Shown here piece after piece: positions 30,030 through 43,748 of a stretch of 64,000 bases of DNA. The stretch is from the NCBI GenBank assembly GCA_944989445.1, contig CALYLW010000011.1:2633501-2697500 (forward strand), given 5' to 3'. The stretch's first letter is position 1, and every line of letters begins with the position of its first letter. Made by a program: the position numbers and the translations under genes. This stretch comes from Ampullaceana balthica (Eukaryota > Mollusca > Gastropoda > Lymnaeidae). The notes below the pieces were generated by a model that was given only the letters and a program-made list of their open reading frames with translations, was not told the DNA's origin and ran no database searches.

Positions 30030-31310
30030 TACGCCAATTTGCATCGTGAGTGGGTACTCAACAACTTTCCAAAGTTTCATGCTTCTACCTACACGGGAAG
30101 TTGGAGAATTCGTGATGAGTCAGTTTTTAATATTAGAAGGAAAAAAAACTTCGTTTTGGTCCCCGGCCCCCAGTAAGTGTTGATTTAAAAAATTTTTTCA
30201 CCTGATACCATCGCGGAATTGTACTTATCAACTCCTCAGAGTTTCATGCTTCTACCTACACGGGAAATATGAGCATTTGTTATTTTCAGTTTTTATATAG
30301 CTCATTTAAGGAAAAACTTCATTTGGGCCCCCGGCCCCAAGTATTTGATAATTTAAATATTTTTTTGCCTGTTAACATCGCGGAAGTCTACTCAACAACT
30401 TCCCAAAGTTTCATGCTTCTGCTTACTTGCAAAATAGGAGAATTAGTAATTTTTCATTTTAATATAGCCCAAATAAGGAAAAAAATGGTTTTGGGCCCCG
30501 GCCCCCATGAGAGTGAATTTTTAAATTCTTTTACGCCAAGTATCGTCGCAAGAGGCAAAGTAAGAAGCTCTCTCTGAGAACAAAGATCCGGCTAATGCGC
30601 TCTCTGGCGATGTCGGTCTTTTTGTATGGTTGTGAGGCTTGGACGCTCACTGCAGACCTCTTAAGAAGAATCAATGCGCTGGAGATTAGATGTTTCAGAA
30701 AGATATTGAACATCTCCTACACAGCGCACATCACAAACGAAGCGGTCCGCAACACAATAAGTGCAGTCATTGGCCCCTACGAGGACCTACTCACATCAAT
30801 AAAGAAGAGGAAATTACAATGGTACGGACACGTGACAAGAACTGGAGGTCTTGCAAAAACTATATTGCAAGGCACAGTCCAGGGAGGAAGGAAAAGAGGC
30901 AGACAAAAGAAGAGATGGGAGGACGATATCAAAGAGTGGACCGGCCTGTCATTCAGCGACTCTCAAAGGGCAGCACAGGACCGGGACAAATGGCGTGTGT
31001 TAGTGAGCAGTTCACGATGGTGCCCCAACGACCCAACAACGGGTTAAGGGATAGTTCAAGTTCAAGGTTTCATGCTTCTACCTACGCGGGAAGCTAGAGA
31101 ATTAGTGATGAGTCAGTTTTTTAAATAAGAAAAAAAACTACATTTGGGCCCCCGGCCCCCATGAGTGTTAATTTTATTATTTTTTACTCCAATTTTCGTC
31201 GTGAGAGGCTACTCAGCAACTTCCCAAAGATTCATGCTTCTACCTACACGGGAAGTTGGAGAATTAGTGATGAGTGAGTGAGTCAGTCAGGGCTTTGCCT
31301 TTTATTAGTA
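30030..31310 (+). repeat. Tandem GC/AT repeat, about 150-190 bp period, five copies
   Basis: AGTTTCATGCTTCTACCTAC and GGGCCCCCGGCCCC recur near 30080, 30240, 30410, 31070 and 31230. The last copy ends in GAGTGAGTCAGTCAGGGCTT. A LINE fragment sits between copies three and four. It resembles repetitive non-coding tails of transposons, but I cannot name the family. Confidence 0.7.
30562..31050 (+). pseudogene. Non-LTR retrotransposon (RTE-like) RT C-terminus
   Basis: An open frame of 150 residues with the LINE connection and C-terminal blocks: V-F-L-Y-G-C-E-A-W-T-L, N-E-A-V-R-N, W-Y-G-H-V-x-R and G-R-Q-K-K-R-W-E-D-D-I-K-E-W, with a natural stop at 31045-31047. The catalytic palm is missing, so this is a 5'-truncated copy. 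It is inserted into the tandem repeat and is relatively young, being unbroken. Confidence 0.85.
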
Positions 31311-32072
<762 letters not shown>

Positions 32073-33526
32073 TTAATATAAGGGATTTAAAAAAGCATTG
32101 GGCAGTATTCGATTAACTATTTGAGAAAAAAAAAGTAACCTAAATCAACCTGAAAATGAGTACCAGCAAATGGCACAAACATTTTGAAATGCATGGAGAT
32201 GAAAACAGTTATGGACCTCATTAAGACTCACCTTCACCAGCACACACACAAAATATATTGAGGCAAGAATCTCAATTTTGTGTTACACAATTAGTTACGG
32301 GACTAGCCACATAATCATATCAGGAATTCAGCACCTTGGCCACCAAGTATAATATGTGTCATTACATAACAGAGAGGTAAAAATGAGACTGAAGTTTTTA
32401 AATTTATATATAAAAAAATTACAATGAATTTATAAATAAAAATGAATAATTTTTGTAGTGTTTTCACTATCATTGGTCTTTTAAAAAAAATATTTTTGTA
32501 TTACCTGGATAAGTTCAACAGCAGCCATTTTATTAACACCCTTCAATTTTTCTTTCCACAACTCAAATTTGAATCAACACCCCCCCCCCATCTCAATGAC
32601 GACGAACGTTTGCATACTCAAAGGTCAAATTGAACCAACACAACGATACGCCTAGTTTAATTTGATTTCAAATGACATGTCGTAGCATAAGTTATTAGCC
32701 ACGAGTTGTGTGCAAAAAATTATGTGCAATGTAGCAACAATAACTTTCAACAAAACGGCTAGATTATAAAAATATGATGAAATACTCATTACCAACTATC
32801 CACTGATGAACGTTTCGTTATTTAACCTAGTTATTTGCCCTTGCAATCAAACTCCCATCCGCCCCTTTCTTCGTCATACGGAGAAAAAAAACCGCCCTAA
32901 GACAGCCGTCACAATAAATCAGTGCAAATTGTATTTCCTGAAAATTCCAATCGAAGAAGTCAACGCCATGAATAACAGCTCGACGTCTGCGCGGCCGAAA
33001 ATTAGTTCCGAGTAGGGCGGAGTGATTCTATTGGAACTCAGGTGCTTCCTGGTAACTATAATGGTGGAAACGACTTTATCACCACCAGCTCTTTCGAGTG
33101 ATTCGATTTGGATACCCTTTCGGTGCATTCAAATTTTTATCTAAACGCACAAACAAATTTGATTTTTCTGTTGACCACGTGAAGAACGGTCTCGGGGGGT
33201 CCACGAATAATCAGTTTAGACAATGGTGACTCGTACAGACCGCGTTTTGCATAAGTTAATTTGAGCGTCTCCACTCTTGTGCTCGTCGATGGGCAGACGC
33301 CTCAGCCTGACGAGGGAAGTCCACACCCACTTGTCTCTCAAAGTAGTGTTAATGGTGGTCAGTTTTTGGTGGGATTCAATGCTTTTCATTCGATTTCGCG
33401 AGGTAACGGATAAAGAGGTCGGATCGGGGAGAAGATAGCCAAATATGTCCAGATGAATCATCCATCCACTTTATTTACTCATACAAAAAATTAATATAAA
33501 ATTTGAATTAAAATATACAATACACA
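32073..33526. other. Spacer with a CpG-bearing patch (32,940-33,470)
   Basis: Mostly AT-rich. The patch near 32,940-33,470 is richer in CpG and has open frames on both strands, as a promoter or first exon might. No spliced gene can be supported. Confidence 0.35.
33216..33461 (-). CDS. Hypothetical 81-residue ORF
   Basis: It begins MIHLDIFGYLLPDP, is moderately CpG-rich and ends at a stop. The LDIFGYL-PDP start is vaguely F-box-like but too short to assign. It could be a chance frame or a lone exon. Confidence 0.2.
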   Translation of the reverse strand: MIHLDIFGYLLPDPTSLSVTSRNRMKSIESHQKLTTINTTLRDKWVWTSLVRLRRLPIDEHKSGDAQINLCKTRSVRVTIV

Positions 33527-33798
<272 letters not shown>

Positions 33799-34191
33799 CA
33801 AACAAACAAACAGTATATCTTAACTTTGTACAATTTTGTAAAAAATACAAATAAAAAAAGTTAAAATATTTCAGAAAATTTAATAAGTAAAACGGTTATT
33901 TCTCTGTTATGTTGAAAAATATCTGTTCTCCGGCAGATAATTGGACAAAACTGACATCGTTCAAATATAATTAAGGGAAAACACATTCAAATTAAAGTAG
34001 TCATAATTATTGATAAATAACAATACAAAATGTTAAAAAATAAAATTGGTTACTAATAATTCTGAGTGTTATTAAAATCGGACATATTATTGATAATACA
34101 TCTTTCTTACAAAACTATAATATTAATATGGGCCCCTATAACAAACATGTGATTTCAAACGAACCACCATACCACAATATTGTTATTTGTA
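33799..34191. other. 3' flank of GPCR 1
   Basis: AT-rich sequence that on the minus strand is the 3' UTR and downstream flank of the receptor. Nothing else was seen. Confidence 0.5.
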
Positions 34192-37100
34192 TTAAATTAG
34201 GATTTCATCTGTACAGTGGCAGCGCATTCTCTTCCTGATGGCTTTCCTAAAGTCTTTGTTTAGAAAGGAGTAGACGAAAAAGTTCACCCCCGAATTGGCC
34301 ACTCCAAAAACTGAAAGACCGTACATAAGTCGGATATCGGGAGTGCACACGAGTGACATGAGAATGTAAACCATGGACGGTGTCCAGCACACAACAAACA
34401 GTCCGAACACCACCACCATCTGTTTCAACCATCTCAGTGAGGCCAGGCTGCACGGGTTCGGAACCGTTTCTGCTACTGTCGTATGGTCGGGTCGTTCACA
34501 TTTTGGATCACGTGATACGCGTTGGTCAAACGAGTTAAAGGGTTTGTCCCAGAAGTCGCCACGTTGGTGCCTTGATACTATTTGCTGATCATCTTTTTTT
34601 GATGTCTGCTCACAAAATACTTCATGATTGCATTGTTTCTCAAGGGAAGGAGTTTCTGTTGATTGGACACAACAGCCTGTTTCGACGAAACTTACATTAT
34701 TCTTTCTGTTCCATGGTTCTGGCTTGTCACCGCATAATCCTAGGCTCTTTTTTGTTATGATTAGCTGAGTCACGTGACTTGACATTTTAACAATCGCTTC
34801 TGCACGCGTTTCTGGAAGCATATATTGATTAGAAGTTAATGAACAACTTTTTTGATTAACGTCTTTTACATATTTGGTATTGGTATCATCGACGTGTTCC
34901 AGTGGTTTTTTATATATCTCGTCATTGGTCATGCCACTTTGACGGCAAGGTATAACATCAACATTCATTCTTTTCCGGATATCCGATAGTGACGTTTTAT
35001 TATTTTGATGCTCAAAATTAAATCTTATTTTATCTTCCGATTGATTTAGGAAAGGATCATGCAGACAATTATTACTGTCATTACTAATTATTGCTTCAGA
35101 TTTATCCTTTGAGATTTGTAGACTCATGTCTAAATCTTCCAGACTGTTCTCTACAAACTTGTTAATACTTGGATGTCTTTGCCCGCTCTCCTTTTGGCAA
35201 CCTTGATCACTCTGCTTATTTTTACCCAAGACATTGTTGATCAACATCATTCTCTTACTTCTTCTATTTAAGTAAGCTTTGGCGATCATTGCCGTTCGGC
35301 CGTACGTCACGCCTATCCCAAGTGTAACCAGCAAGAAAAAGGGTGGAAAGGCGAATCTAATCATTGTGTTATCAAATATGTAAGAAGGGTTACACGCCTG
35401 AAACAAAAAGAAATTTGGGTAAAATAACTTTAAAGCTATTAATGCATTCATGCTTTTTTGGGGGGGAAATCGTTTGGTGAATTATGATTGTAACAAACGA
35501 CTTTTATGTTGATTTCACTCTCGCAGTATCAAGTATTTATTTAGAAATTTTAAAGTGAAGTTTTGACGGGATAATTTGCAAGTAAAGAATGAAAGCTTTG
35601 TCCTTTTCAATACATGTTAATTATAATTGTTACATAATGTTTCAAATACTTTATTAGTGTCGATAAAAAAATAAAGTCTTAAATTTGCTAAGAGAATAAT
35701 TTGAATTTAACTGTTTTTAAGTTGCATTATCATTAAGGAGCAGATGTTTTTCTCTTCAAATAGTCATATGATTCGTGTAACTCACAATATAGTCACAATA
35801 TAGTGTCATTGGCGCAATTTTGGTAATACAATTTATTAATTAAAAAAAATAAATATTATTTTATTTGTTTGACAAGTTCGTGTCAAATTGCAAAATCTAA
35901 ATCTCCATACGACACTACATTCCATGATACTTGTGTCGAACACAGATATACAGACCTCAAGTCCCGCCGCGAAGGTTGTACTATATCCGTAAGTGTGGGC
36001 AAACAACCACTTGCAGACTATCACCGCGTTGATCTTCCTCTCCGTCACCCGCCTCATGTAGAAAAACGGATAAGCGATGTAGACGTAGCGGTCCACGGCC
36101 ACCAGCAACATGCTGAAGAGGCTGACGGTCAATGTGCTGTAGAATGTGCCCAAGATGGTGCGACACTGAAACCAATAGAGGAACTAAATAAGAAATTACT
36201 TTTAAAAAATAAAAAAAAAGAATAATATTTTTAAAAAAAAACTTATGGAAATGGAGAAAATGGAGACAGGCTGTTATTTTAAAAATTTCTCTACAATATT
36301 CCCCCATTATCAATACTGTGAAGCTTTTGTGGCTCACGACAAAAAAAAATGTTAGAATATTTTACCCGTTATAAATGAATCTATATTAAATAATTCTTAT
36401 TATATTTAGTCACCATTTACATAATTTTAAAATTTTTATATTTATTTGACGTGCAATGGAAACATACGTCAATAGCAGATAAAAAAAAATCGAAGTAAAT
36501 TTCGCATGGAGTCAAACTAATGTTAAAAAATAGCCTAATAGTTATATGGCGCATACAAATAAATGTTAGTTCGTGTTACAGACCAAAGATGACTCACATT
36601 TTTAAATATGAAATTCATTAGCCAGCCTTAGCTACTAATTAGCTACTAATACTAATTGTTATAAATAATCAAACATTAACGTTATTATTAATCGTTTAAA
36701 AAAATAATTTAAAAAATATATATCAGCTTATGATACTACGACATGCTCTTTTGATAATAATAATTTGAGAACTTATATAACGCGGTACCCTAGTCCTAGC
36801 AAATCGCTAGGTATGCCTGATTTACATAAACATCCTTATTTTTAATAGGGAGTGTTTATTGGTAGTCGAGTACCAATAACAGGTCCCTGCGGCTGCGGCT
36901 ATTGGTAGTCAGTTATTTATAGCATCCAATTGTATTAAAGGAACACTTAATAGCTACTGATATAACCTTTTAAAATTCAACAAGCCAAATGTACCGAACT
37001 TCCTTAGACTCATGATTGACAGTTCGACTAGTGAAAAATAGTTGTGGGTTCGATTTTCGGTTGAGTCTAATAGTTTTTATTTATTTTCTTACAAAATTTG

Positions 37101-40100
37101 GTTTCAATGATCTATAATTTTTAATTATGAGGTTAGGTTGAGTGTTTAGAGTATGCTAAACCTGGGTATGAGGTTAGGTTGAGTGTTTAGAGTATGCTAA
37201 ACCTGGGTATGAGGTTAGGTTGAGTGTTTAGAGTATGCTAAACCTGGGTATGAGGTTAGGTTGAGTGTTTAGAGTATGCTAAACCTGGGTATGAGGTTAG
37301 GTTGAGTGTTTAGAGTATGCTAAACCTGGGTATGAGGTTAGGTTGAGTGTTTAGAGTATGCTAAACCTGGGTATGAGGTTAGGTTGAGTGTTTAGAGTAT
37401 GCTAAACCTGGGTATGAGGTTAGGTTGAGTGTTTAGAGTATGCTAAACCTGGGTATGAGGTTAGGTTGAGTGTTTAGAGTATGCTAAACCTGGGTATGAG
37501 GTTAGGTTGAGTGTTTAGAGTATGCTAAACCTGGGTATGAGGTTAGGTTGAGTGTTTAGAGTATGCTAAACCTGGGTATGAGGTTAGGTTGAGTGTTTAG
37601 AGTATGCTAAACCTGGGTATGAGGTTAGGTTGAGTGTTTAGAGTATGCTAAACCTGGGTATGAGGTTAGGTTGAGTGTTTAGAGTATGCTAAACCTGGGT
37701 ATGAGGTTAGGTTGAGTGTTTAGAGTATGCTAAACCTGGGTATGAGGTTAGGTTGAGTGTTTAGAGTATGCTAAACCTGGGTATGAGGTTAGGTTGAGTG
37801 TTTAGAGTATGCTAAACCTGGGTATGAGGTTAGGTTGAGTGTTTAGAGTATGCTAAACCTGGGTATGAGGTTAGGTTGAGTGTTTAGAGTATGCTAAACC
37901 TGGGTATGAGGTTAGGTTGAGTGTTTAGAGTATGCTAAACCTGGGTATGAGGTTAGGTTGAGTGTTTAGAGTATGCTAAACCTGGGTATGAGGTTAGGTT
38001 GAGTGTTTAGAGTATGCTAAACCTGGGTATGAGGTTAGGTTGAGTGTTTAGAGTATGCTAAACCTGGGTATGAGGTTAGGTTGAGTGTTTAGAGTATGCT
38101 AAACCTGGGTATGAGGTTAGGTTGAGTGTTTAGAGTATGCTAAACCTGGGTATGAGGTTAGGTTGAGTGTTTAGAGTATGCTAAACCTGGGTATGAGGTT
38201 AGGTTGAGTGTTTAGAGTATGCTAAACCTGGGTATGAGGTTAGGTTGAGTGTTTAGAGTATGCTAAACCTGGGTATGAGGTTAGGTTGAGTGTTTAGAGT
38301 GTGCTAAACCTGGGTATGAGGTTAGGTTGAGTGTTTAGAGTATGCTAAACCTGGGTATGAGGTTAGGTTGAGTGTTTAGAGTATGCTAAACCTGGGTATG
38401 AGGTTAGGTTGAGTGTTTAGAGTATGCTAAACCTGGGTATGAGGTTAGGTTGAGTGTTTAGAGTATGCTAAACCTGGGTATGAGGTTAGGTTGAGTGTTT
38501 AGAGTATGCTAAACCTGGGTATGAGGTTAGGTTGAGTGTTTAGAGTATGCTAAACCTGGGTATGAGGTTAGGTTGAGTGTTTAGAGTATGCTAAACCTGG
38601 GTATGAGGTTAGGTTGAGTGTTTAGAGTATGCTAAACCTGGGTATGAGGTTAGGTTGAGTGTTTAGAGTATGCTAAACCTGGGTATGAGGTTAGGTTGAG
38701 TGTTTAGAGTATGCTAAACCTGGGTATGAGGTTAGGTTGAGTGTTTTAGAGTATGCTAAACCTGGGTATGAGGTTAGGTTGAGTGTTTAGAGTATGCTAA
38801 ACCTGGGTATGAGGTTAGGTTGAGTGTTTAGAGTATGCTAAACCTGGGTATGAGGTTAGGTTGAGTGTTTAGAGTATGCTAAACCTGGGTATGAGGTTAG
38901 GTTGAGTGTTTAGAGTATGCTAAACCTGGGTATGAGGTTAGGTTGAGTGTTTAGAGTATGCTAAACCTGGGTATGAGGTTAGGTTGAGTGTTTAGAGTAT
39001 GCTAAACCTGGGTATGAGGTTAGGTTGAGTGTTTAGAGTATGCTAAACCTGGGTATGAGGTTAGGTTGAGTGTTTAGAGTATGCTAAACCTGGGTATGAG
39101 GTTAGGTTGAGTGTTTAGAGTATGCTAAACCTGGGTATGAGGTTAGGTTGAGTGTTTAGAGTATGCTAAACCTGGGTATGAGGTTAGGTTGAGTGTTTAG
39201 AGTATGCTAAACCTGGGTATGAGGTTAGGTTGAGTGTTTAGAGTATGCTAAACCTGGGTATGAGGTTAGGTTGAGTGTTTAGAGTATGCTAAACCTGGGT
39301 ATGAGGTTAGGTTGAGTGTTTAGAGTATGCTAAACCTGGGTATGAGGTTAGGTTGAGTGTTTAGAGTATGCTAAACCTGGGTATGAGGTTAGGTTGAGTG
39401 TTTAGAGTATGCTAAACCTGGGTATGAGGTTAGGTTGAGTGTTTAGAGTGTGCTAAACCTGGGTATGAGGTTAGGTTGAGTGTTTAGAGTGTGCTAAACC
39501 TGGGTATGAGGTTAGGTTGAGTGTTTAGAGTGTGCTAAACCTGGGTATGAGGTTAGGTTGAGTGTTTAGAGTGTGCTAAACCTGGGTATGAGGTTAGGTT
39601 GAGTGTTTAGAGTGTGCTAAACCTGGGTATGAGGTTAGGTTGAGTGTTTAGAGTATGCTAAACCTGGGTATGAGGTTAGGTTGAGTGTTTAGAGTATGCT
39701 AAACCTGGGTATGAGGTTAGGTTGAGTGTTTAGAGTATGCTAAACCTGGGTATGAGGTTAGGTTGAGTGTTTAGAGTATGCTAAACCTGGGTATGAGGTT
39801 AGGTTGAGTGTTTAGAGTATGCTAAACCTGGGTATGAGGTTAGGTTGAGTGTTTAGAGTGTGCTAAACCTGGGTATGAGGTTAGGTTGAGTGTTTAGAGT
39901 ATGCTAAACCTGGGTATGAGGTTAGGTTGAGTGTTTAGAGTATGCTAAACCTGGGTATGAGGTTAGGTTGAGTGTTTAGAGTATGCTAAACCTGGGTATG
40001 AGGTTAGGTTGAGTGTTTAGAGTATGCTAAACCTGGGTATGAGGTTAGGTTGAGTGTTTAGAGTATGCTAAACCTGGGTATGAGGTTAGGTTGAGTGTTT

Positions 40101-43100
40101 AGAGTATGCTAAACCTGGGTATGAGGTTAGGTTGAGTGTTTAGAGTGTGCTAAACCTGGGTATGAGGTTTAATGTAAAAAATAGACAACTAACCCTAACC
40201 CTGACCCTAAACTAAAACTAAAAGATCTAATTTAATCATAATTATAAATTTTTTAATTGATTTCATTAGTTTTAGTCCCAGGTTTAGCAAACACTCTAAA
40301 CACTCTAAACACTCTAAACGTTCGGTGGCACGTTGTAATTCCCCTCTAACAGCCGTCACGTCATGCATACATGTGAATTACGTCTAAAATACTATTCAAT
40401 ATAGTTAAATAAATAACTCGTAAAAGCAGAGCTTTTGACTATAAATCCCAAGCGCATAACTCAAAATAAAGTCTTGGAAGAAATACTGCACCAAAAATAA
40501 CTCGTTTTGAACGTCCGCGTAAACGTGTTCAATATGATTGGTTGAAGGAGTCATATGTGTTTGAGGGACCAATCGCTATCGATGACCGACAGAACATTGC
40601 CTTTTATTAAATAGGCTGCTGCTATTGGTAGTCAGCTACCAATGGCTTCTAGAGTGCTATTGGTACTCGACTATCAATAGCCATTTCCGGTTGTCGGATA
40701 TTGGTAGTTCACTATTATTAATTGTTAACAAAACTACTACTAGGTGATATTTTGAGTTTGATGTAATGTTTTAATGTAAAAAGAGGCAACTAAACCTAAT
40801 CCTGACCCTAAAACTAAAATGTTGAACGGTGGCGGAACGTTCTTGAACGGGCTTTGTTGCTCGTAGTTATATAATATACGTATTTGAGTGCAAAATTCAT
40901 AATTAATAATAGATCAAAACATAAAATGACATGAATGGTTCTCATAAGCTGCATTGATTAGTCAAAGAAATTTGGGATTGTTAGTTTGGAAAGTAAAGTT
41001 TGAATTGTTGTCTCCCTTGAAATGTCATTTTTCTTTTCCTTGAAAATTCTTCTTCTTTTTTTTTCTTTTTCAAAATGTTTTAACATTTACACACCTGCTC
41101 TAAACTTCAATTAAATATGCAAGTGCTAAAAGTCAATCACAATTTTTTTTTCATTGGTAACTTCCGCATGGTTTCTTATTGATAACAGGATTAAATTAAA
41201 ACACAATTAAATATACATTAGTTTATGTGACATAGGAAATATCCTCCCAAATTAACGTTTAAAATTGTATTATTAGTTTTATTTTACGGCCAATTATTAT
41301 TAATATTTTTAAAAAATATGTTATAATTCAAGTTAAAAAATTTTTTTTCGCCTATCTACCTTCAAATGTCATTTTTTTTCTCACTTAAAAAGTATTTCTT
41401 AAATAATTATTTGTAACCTTAATTTATTTATGCATTAATTAATTTCCCCTATAAAATGCCACTGCTAAAATCTGACTTAACTCTTCCTTGATGAACGGGC
41501 TGTCACTTCCCAACTTGTCTAGACTATAACTGCATAACTTGTAACAAATATACTTTAAATTCTTTGAGATTCAAATTAAAAGGGAAGAATACCATGAAAA
41601 CTCGAACTATGAAGAGTAAATTTTTCCTTACACGTTTTCCTCAGCAGCAATACAAAATTAAACAACAGAGCATTTATTGCTGGTTTCGTGTTTCATTATC
41701 CAAACTATTTAATCCTTGACATTTCGTTCATGGGGCTTGAGCCTGGGCCTTTTTTACATTTCAACAAAAATGCAAGTTAAGTTCAATTTCAATGTATACA
41801 AATAGATATCGACAAAAAAAAACAACAAAATTGAAGTGAGAAAAAACAACAACACGTCATTCGATTATTGTTTAAGACGTAAGCTAGTTAATGTCCTACA
41901 CTTAAAATAATGAAACAATTTTTAAAAAATCAAGAAACAAACACCTCTGTACAAGTTTATTTAATGAATCATTTTCGTTTGTTTTTGCGAATAAGCCTGA
42001 AATAAATTTCACTCTCAGTTTTTTTCTGCACTCTAGTCACCATATTAAGGAGCATCCTACTTTAATGGATTTGTAAGTCGTTTTGAACATGCAATGCACG
42101 ACTTTCATACAACGACCACTACTACAAAACAAGTTACCTCTTCCACATTCTGTTTTTCTTTGCAAAGGTTTTGTAGGACCATAAACCCATACGTGAGTCC
42201 CACTTGGAGATCTGCTAATGCCAGGGATACTATGTACTTATTCTTCATTACCGAGAGAAAAAAATGAAATGTAGATCATGTAATCTTCTAATACCATATT
42301 TCTTTAGATCATGTACAAAACTAGATTACTGCATGGCTTATTGTTTAGGATCCAAGTTTAGTGGGCACAGGGTGCTTTTACATGGATTGTTTGGGATTGC
42401 TTTTCTACAAGTGTCGTCAACGTCATCAAGCTTTAATTTGTCGTTAGTGGTTTGCATCTGTCATAGCTTAATATTGAAAGGAACTCTGTTATTTTCTGGA
42501 CAAGAGAGTTACTTATGTTTAATTACATTCTGTAGAGACGTGTCTCGAACTAAATTACTATTGCTTCTTGTGCAGGAGTAAATTTGTGCATCTTTGAGAA
42601 CATTCATAAAAATTTTAACAATTTATAACTGTTTAATGGATATCTTTGTCAAGCCGACAACCAATTTTGTTAACTTTGCTACAATTTTAAGATGGATTTA
42701 AAACGATAAAGTAATTAAAATGTATAATACAAACATATGCATAATATTTAAGAAGATAAACTATTTTAAAATATTTAGGACCGTCAGCAAAATATTTTTA
42801 AAAAAAATAAACATTAAAAGAATAGTGTGTTTTCGTAACTAAAGTAAAGAATTGAAACTTACTCATCACAAATCAATGTTACCTATGTCATACACACTTT
42901 ATCAACATTTAAATCTCTAATAAAAATGCAGGACTAAACACAAACCATAGATAAGCGTAGGACGCAATAATCTTCTGTATAGAAGGAGCGTCTGTAAACA
43001 GATAAGATAAGATAAGATAAGATTGCAAAAAATAAAATAATAAAATAAAATAAAATGTTTTTGATCGTTTGGTGACGTGGGGAAGGAATATAAATGTGAA

Positions 43101-43748
43101 CTGATCCAATTAAAATGATCTCCCTGCTACAGTGGTGGGCAGACTTCTCAATGCGAGGGCATCACCAGTGGGTAATGGAAAACCTTAAAAAAGTGAGCAG
43201 CAGTTTCAGTCCCAACATTCTACTTTCCTAGAGGCCTCCGCGTGGCGCATGTTCACCCACGTCTATCCTATTCACTTTCATGGACAAACTGAAATTATTT
43301 TGTAGGCCCGTCCAGACTTGAAGCGTTTCAGAAAGTGACTTTATTTTAGTAGAATATTTATTGCGTAAAATGTGGGAACTAGAGATGTGATAGATAAAAA
43401 AATTCAACACCTTACAATCTGCAAGAGACCTTAAATATATTAAAAAATATTTTTAATAAATATTCTTAATTATATTTTTGTGCTAACCTCACAACTTACG
43501 CGAATGTTCTTAAGCGACTTGGTTCGACATTCTGCCAGTAAGGTCAAGCTGTTTGCGCCAACTATGACCACACTCAACAACATGTTACTGGCCGCAACCA
43601 ACAGTTTGTACACATCTACTCCACCATCGACCGCCGTTCTGTTGTGGGTGTCGTTGAATGCTGTCGTGTTCAGCATGAAGGATGAACTGCTTGTAACGTC
43701 TCCACAAATATCTGTCAACTCCATGTTGCTCTTAGTGCTCTGTTCCAT
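34192..43748 (-). CDS. Orphan rhodopsin-like GPCR 1, four exons, 589 residues
   Basis: Exons in transcript order: 43748-43500, 42242-42138, 36165-35956 and 35397-34192, all phase 0 with AG/GT borders. The N-terminus carries several N-x-S/T sites. TM1 has GANSLTLLAE, TM2 LALADLQVG (Asp2.50), and exon 3 starts with the TM3 cysteine and contains AVDRYVYIAYPFFY (DRY). Exon 4 holds an ECL2 cysteine, TM5, a third intracellular loop of roughly 270 residues, TM6 with CWTP, and TM7. TM7 reads SGVNFFVYSF, so the usual NPxxY proline is phenylalanine. The ICL2 pattern is somewhat adenosine-receptor-like, but I cannot assign a ligand. Intron 2 (6 kb) carries the 41-bp satellite and intron 1 a LINE fragment. 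It is a paralogue of the gene at 58633-63432. Confidence 0.9.
36993..37061 (+). other. tRNA-like segment, second copy
   Basis: It starts ACCGAA and ends TTCGGT (complementary), with box A-like ACTCATGATTGAC and box B-like GGGTTCGATTT. It is homologous to 10759-10839. Confidence 0.5.
37126..40169 (+). repeat. 41-bp satellite, 74 copies, nearly identical
   Basis: The monomer is TATGAGGTTAGGTTGAGTGT followed by TTAGAGTATGCTAAACCTGGG. The span 37126-40160 is 3,035 bases, exactly 74 x 41 plus one extra T (at about 38742-38745), then a partial monomer. Variation is almost confined to GTATGC versus GTGTGC, clustered in five consecutive monomers near 39440-39620. GTTTAG and CTAAAC in each monomer form a 6-bp hairpin stem. 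The array sits in intron 2 of GPCR 1. Confidence 0.98.
40684..42137. other. Remainder of GPCR 1 intron 2
   Basis: AT-rich intronic DNA with one degenerate copy of the CCTGACCCTAAAACTA unit near 40,800. No exon was seen. Confidence 0.5.
42893..43070 (+). repeat. LINE 3'-end fragment with (GATAA)n tail in GPCR 1 intron 1
   Basis: It is the same sequence as the 3' end of the LINE at 23713-24690, in the opposite orientation, including AAGCGTAGGACGCAATAATC. It is followed by AGATAAGATAAGATAAG and an A-rich stretch. Confidence 0.85.

Larger units (their letters stand above)
36857..40683. mobile_element. Palindrome-ended element expanded by an internal satellite
   Basis: The left end contains TATTGGTAGTCGAGTACCAA and the right end TATTGGTACTCGACTATCAA, each a palindrome and the two in inverted relation, with partial extra copies nearby. 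Inside are a tRNA-like block (36993-37061), the 41-bp satellite, and one copy of the AATAGACAACTAA / CCTGACCCTAAA unit seen at 10.3-10.9 kb. A further degenerate unit lies at about 40762-40825. It is a member of the same family as 10286-10959. Confidence 0.6.

Noticed and set aside
37126..40160. CRISPR-like regular array
   Set aside because: Units are directly contiguous with no unique spacers, and the genome is eukaryotic; it is a satellite.
37126..40160. Telomere-like repeat (GGTTAGG)
   Set aside because: The unit is 41 bp, not hexameric, and lies between exons of a gene.
42264..42581. 105-residue ORF in GPCR 1 intron 1
   Set aside because: No recognised similarity and cysteine/leucine-rich composition of chance type.
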